Part shown: positions 16,801 through 17,152 of the stretch, one piece after another
How the letters are laid out: each line of letters starts with the position of its first letter
How positions within the stretch are numbered: the stretch's first letter is position 1
Source: an uncultured Bryobacterales bacterium
GTDB taxonomy: Bacteria; Acidobacteriota; Terriglobia; Bryobacterales; Bryobacteraceae
NCBI GenBank assembly: GCA_937859895.1
Contig: CALMAV010000345.1
Coordinates: 1-17,152, forward strand
Direction: 5' to 3'
Length of the DNA: 17,152 nucleotides
Program-made: the position numbers and the translations under genes
The notes under the pieces: generated by a model
The model's input: the letters and a program-made list of their open reading frames with translations, nothing else
The model's database searches: none
What the model was told of the DNA's origin: nothing

Positions 16801-17152
16801 CATTTAAGCCGTTAGTCAAGCCAAAGCTAAATTGCCCAATGGCTGTTCCTCCATTCACGCCAGGCTTCAGCAGCGATAACAGGTAAGGGTTGCGACCATT
16901 CAATTGCAGATTCTGGATCTGCCGGGTTGTAACATCGCGCCCCAAAGTCGCACTGTCGGCCTGTACCGGAGGGGCTTCTCCTGTCACCTGCACAGTTTCG
17001 CTAGCCTGTCCCAGGGTAAGTGTTGCGTCTAACGTGGCTGTAACGTTTGCCTGAAGAGAGTTGCCTGTCTGCTCATATCGCTTGAATCCGGGAGCTTCGA
17101 CAGTCAGACTTACCGGGCCCGCCGGAATGCTCGGAATCGAATAGGCACCGCT
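13877..17152 (-). CDS. TonB-dependent receptor, Oar-like with carboxypeptidase-regulatory-like N-terminal part (5' end beyond the window)
   Basis: 1091 codons remain, open through the right edge, so the signal peptide and most of the N-terminal domain are missing. An internal GTG at 16993 is not the start: the frame continues upstream with YSIPSIPAGPVSLTVEAPGF, the end of a carboxypeptidase-regulatory-like (beta-sandwich) domain, then TLTLGQASETVQVTGEAPP, the typical link to the plug. The plug follows (RQIQNLQLNGRNPYLLSLL, DADSTQEVQILTSNYTAEYG, GGQIRIITKSGG), then a long beta-barrel ending in LQISLRYSF with the C-terminal phenylalanine expected for barrel assembly. Large families of these Oar-like receptors are characteristic of Acidobacteriota and probably import glycans, glycosides or other large nutrients, powered by TonB. 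Its position upstream of the GMC/subunit-3/barrel genes, on the same strand, suggests it imports their substrate (inference). Confidence 0.92.
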   Translation of the reverse strand, partial: SGAYSIPSIPAGPVSLTVEAPGFKRYEQTGNSLQANVTATLDATLTLGQASETVQVTGEAPPVQADSATLGRDVTTRQIQNLQLNGRNPYLLSLLKPGVNGGTAIGQFSFGLTNGLNVNGSRNTDTLITQDGAVAVRTRSNGTSIGVADADSTQEVQILTSNYTAEYGRASGGQIRIITKSGGRAFHGTAYEYFRNSALDANSWSRNNSPDPSVNSQAAPLRFNQFGYNIGGPIFIPKKFNADRNKLFFLFGQEYVRYRQTAQNNLSSNQFVPSALMRQGDFSELLNPNNIFYRTTRIIRDPNGNPYPNNIIPANQLSPNGLALLNVFPQPDRTGGLNYQISASAPEDQRKDTGSVDVVPGNNQYVRLRLLNYNYNNVNPFASGYSVIPQLFSRPNQTISVNWTWSINPTVVNEFLVAVSRDQVFINIDRSNGLYNRNNYGINYPYLFPNGKNIPEKIPSINIGSPFGELSGLPYPSSSKGPIYDISDNVTKVTGNHTLKAGALFERAGENDYDQINVAGVPGGTNNQNGRFLFLDSTRGGTGLAVANAAVGRFDTYAELGSRAYTPYRGFMYEWFVQDSWKATSKLHVDIGLRQSIIIPYYSIWRNLSVFDSKYYNPAVAVRTDPRTGRPIAGSGDIYNGIVIPGTGFPAAAHGRVAADDWPLYQSGITRLFRGGAEQKSYSNSQPIQGLQPRLGLAYAFDEKTVVRGGIGRYLTRLGVSDAIFLGGNPPFQPSASVSNGSVDNPGGVGQNTFPLSVNTQAKNLYNPEAWSWNLAVQREVGFQTTVEVAYVGRRGLRLQQISNINQLQPGTLQANTGVNTDALRPYQGFGAIPENNTVANSIYHALQVDVNRRFAHGFQAGLAYTWSKSMDTGSSYRDIVPNTYGPRSLLYGFSDFDHRHVAVVNFIYELPFFTDQKTLKGKLLGGWQITEISQFQNGSPISVQTGNDIAGVGTGSGNSGDAFDGFGTRYIVNGKIAQPGLFGDKGQWYAFRPGVNILAPAAGTSTNQRSRNIFFQPGFQNWSGGIFKTFHTTETQAATLRFEVFNFLNHPNWGGATGGGLNTDPTNGNFGRVVTKDSQRQLQISLRYSF

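Noticed and set aside
16991..16993. GTG at 16993 as the TonB receptor start
   Set aside because: The frame stays open to the window edge and encodes recognisable regulatory-domain and plug-linker sequence upstream, so the gene begins outside the window.

Overview
The window looks like chromosomal DNA from an Acidobacteriota (Terriglobia-type) soil bacterium. This is inference, not a database match. It rests on a large TonB-dependent receptor with a carboxypeptidase-regulatory-like N-terminal part (Oar type), a GMC oxidoreductase paired with a Tat-exported gluconate-dehydrogenase subunit-3 protein, an exported DinB protein, a large secreted TIG-repeat protein, and moderate GC. I see no rRNA, tRNA, CRISPR array, transposase or phage gene.

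Layout. (1) 1-3315, minus strand: the 5' part (1105 codons, running off the left edge) of a secreted modular protein. A roughly 225-residue beta-rich module occurs three times, alternating with five IPT/TIG-like units of about 87 residues. (2) 3316-3783: an intergenic stretch with no convincing gene. (3) 3784-5462, plus: a small coiled-coil/membrane protein coupled through TGATG to an OprM/NodT-type outer-membrane efflux lipoprotein; no periplasmic adaptor or RND pump gene lies beside it. (4) 5513-5953, minus: a Spy/CpxP-like periplasmic protein. (5) 6168-8053, plus: a two-gene unit of a Gfo/Idh/MocA oxidoreductase and a sugar phosphate isomerase/epimerase-type TIM barrel. (6) 8050-9179, minus: a signal-peptide-bearing DinB protein, a previously easy-to-miss 55-residue membrane protein, a terminator hairpin, and a 100-residue His/Ser/Lys-rich disordered protein. 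(7) 9322-13498, minus: GMC dehydrogenase, Tat-signal subunit 3, and a large glycoside-hydrolase-like TIM barrel with an inserted carbohydrate-binding-like domain. (8) 13591-13779: a possible small gene. (9) 13877-17152, minus: a TonB-dependent receptor running off the right edge.

How the genes may work together. Regions 5, 7 and 8 together resemble a glycoside uptake and C3-oxidation (3-keto-glycoside) locus. The receptor would bring a glycoside across the outer membrane. The FAD/Fe-S GMC enzyme, carried out by its Tat-signal partner, would oxidise a sugar hydroxyl in the periplasm. The barrel enzyme would act on the oxidised or native glycoside. The cytoplasmic Gfo/Idh/MocA and isomerase-type proteins would process the (keto)sugar. 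The enzyme families are clear from the sequence; the shared pathway and the substrate are inference. The cytochrome c that normally takes electrons from such a GMC/subunit-3 pair is not in the window.
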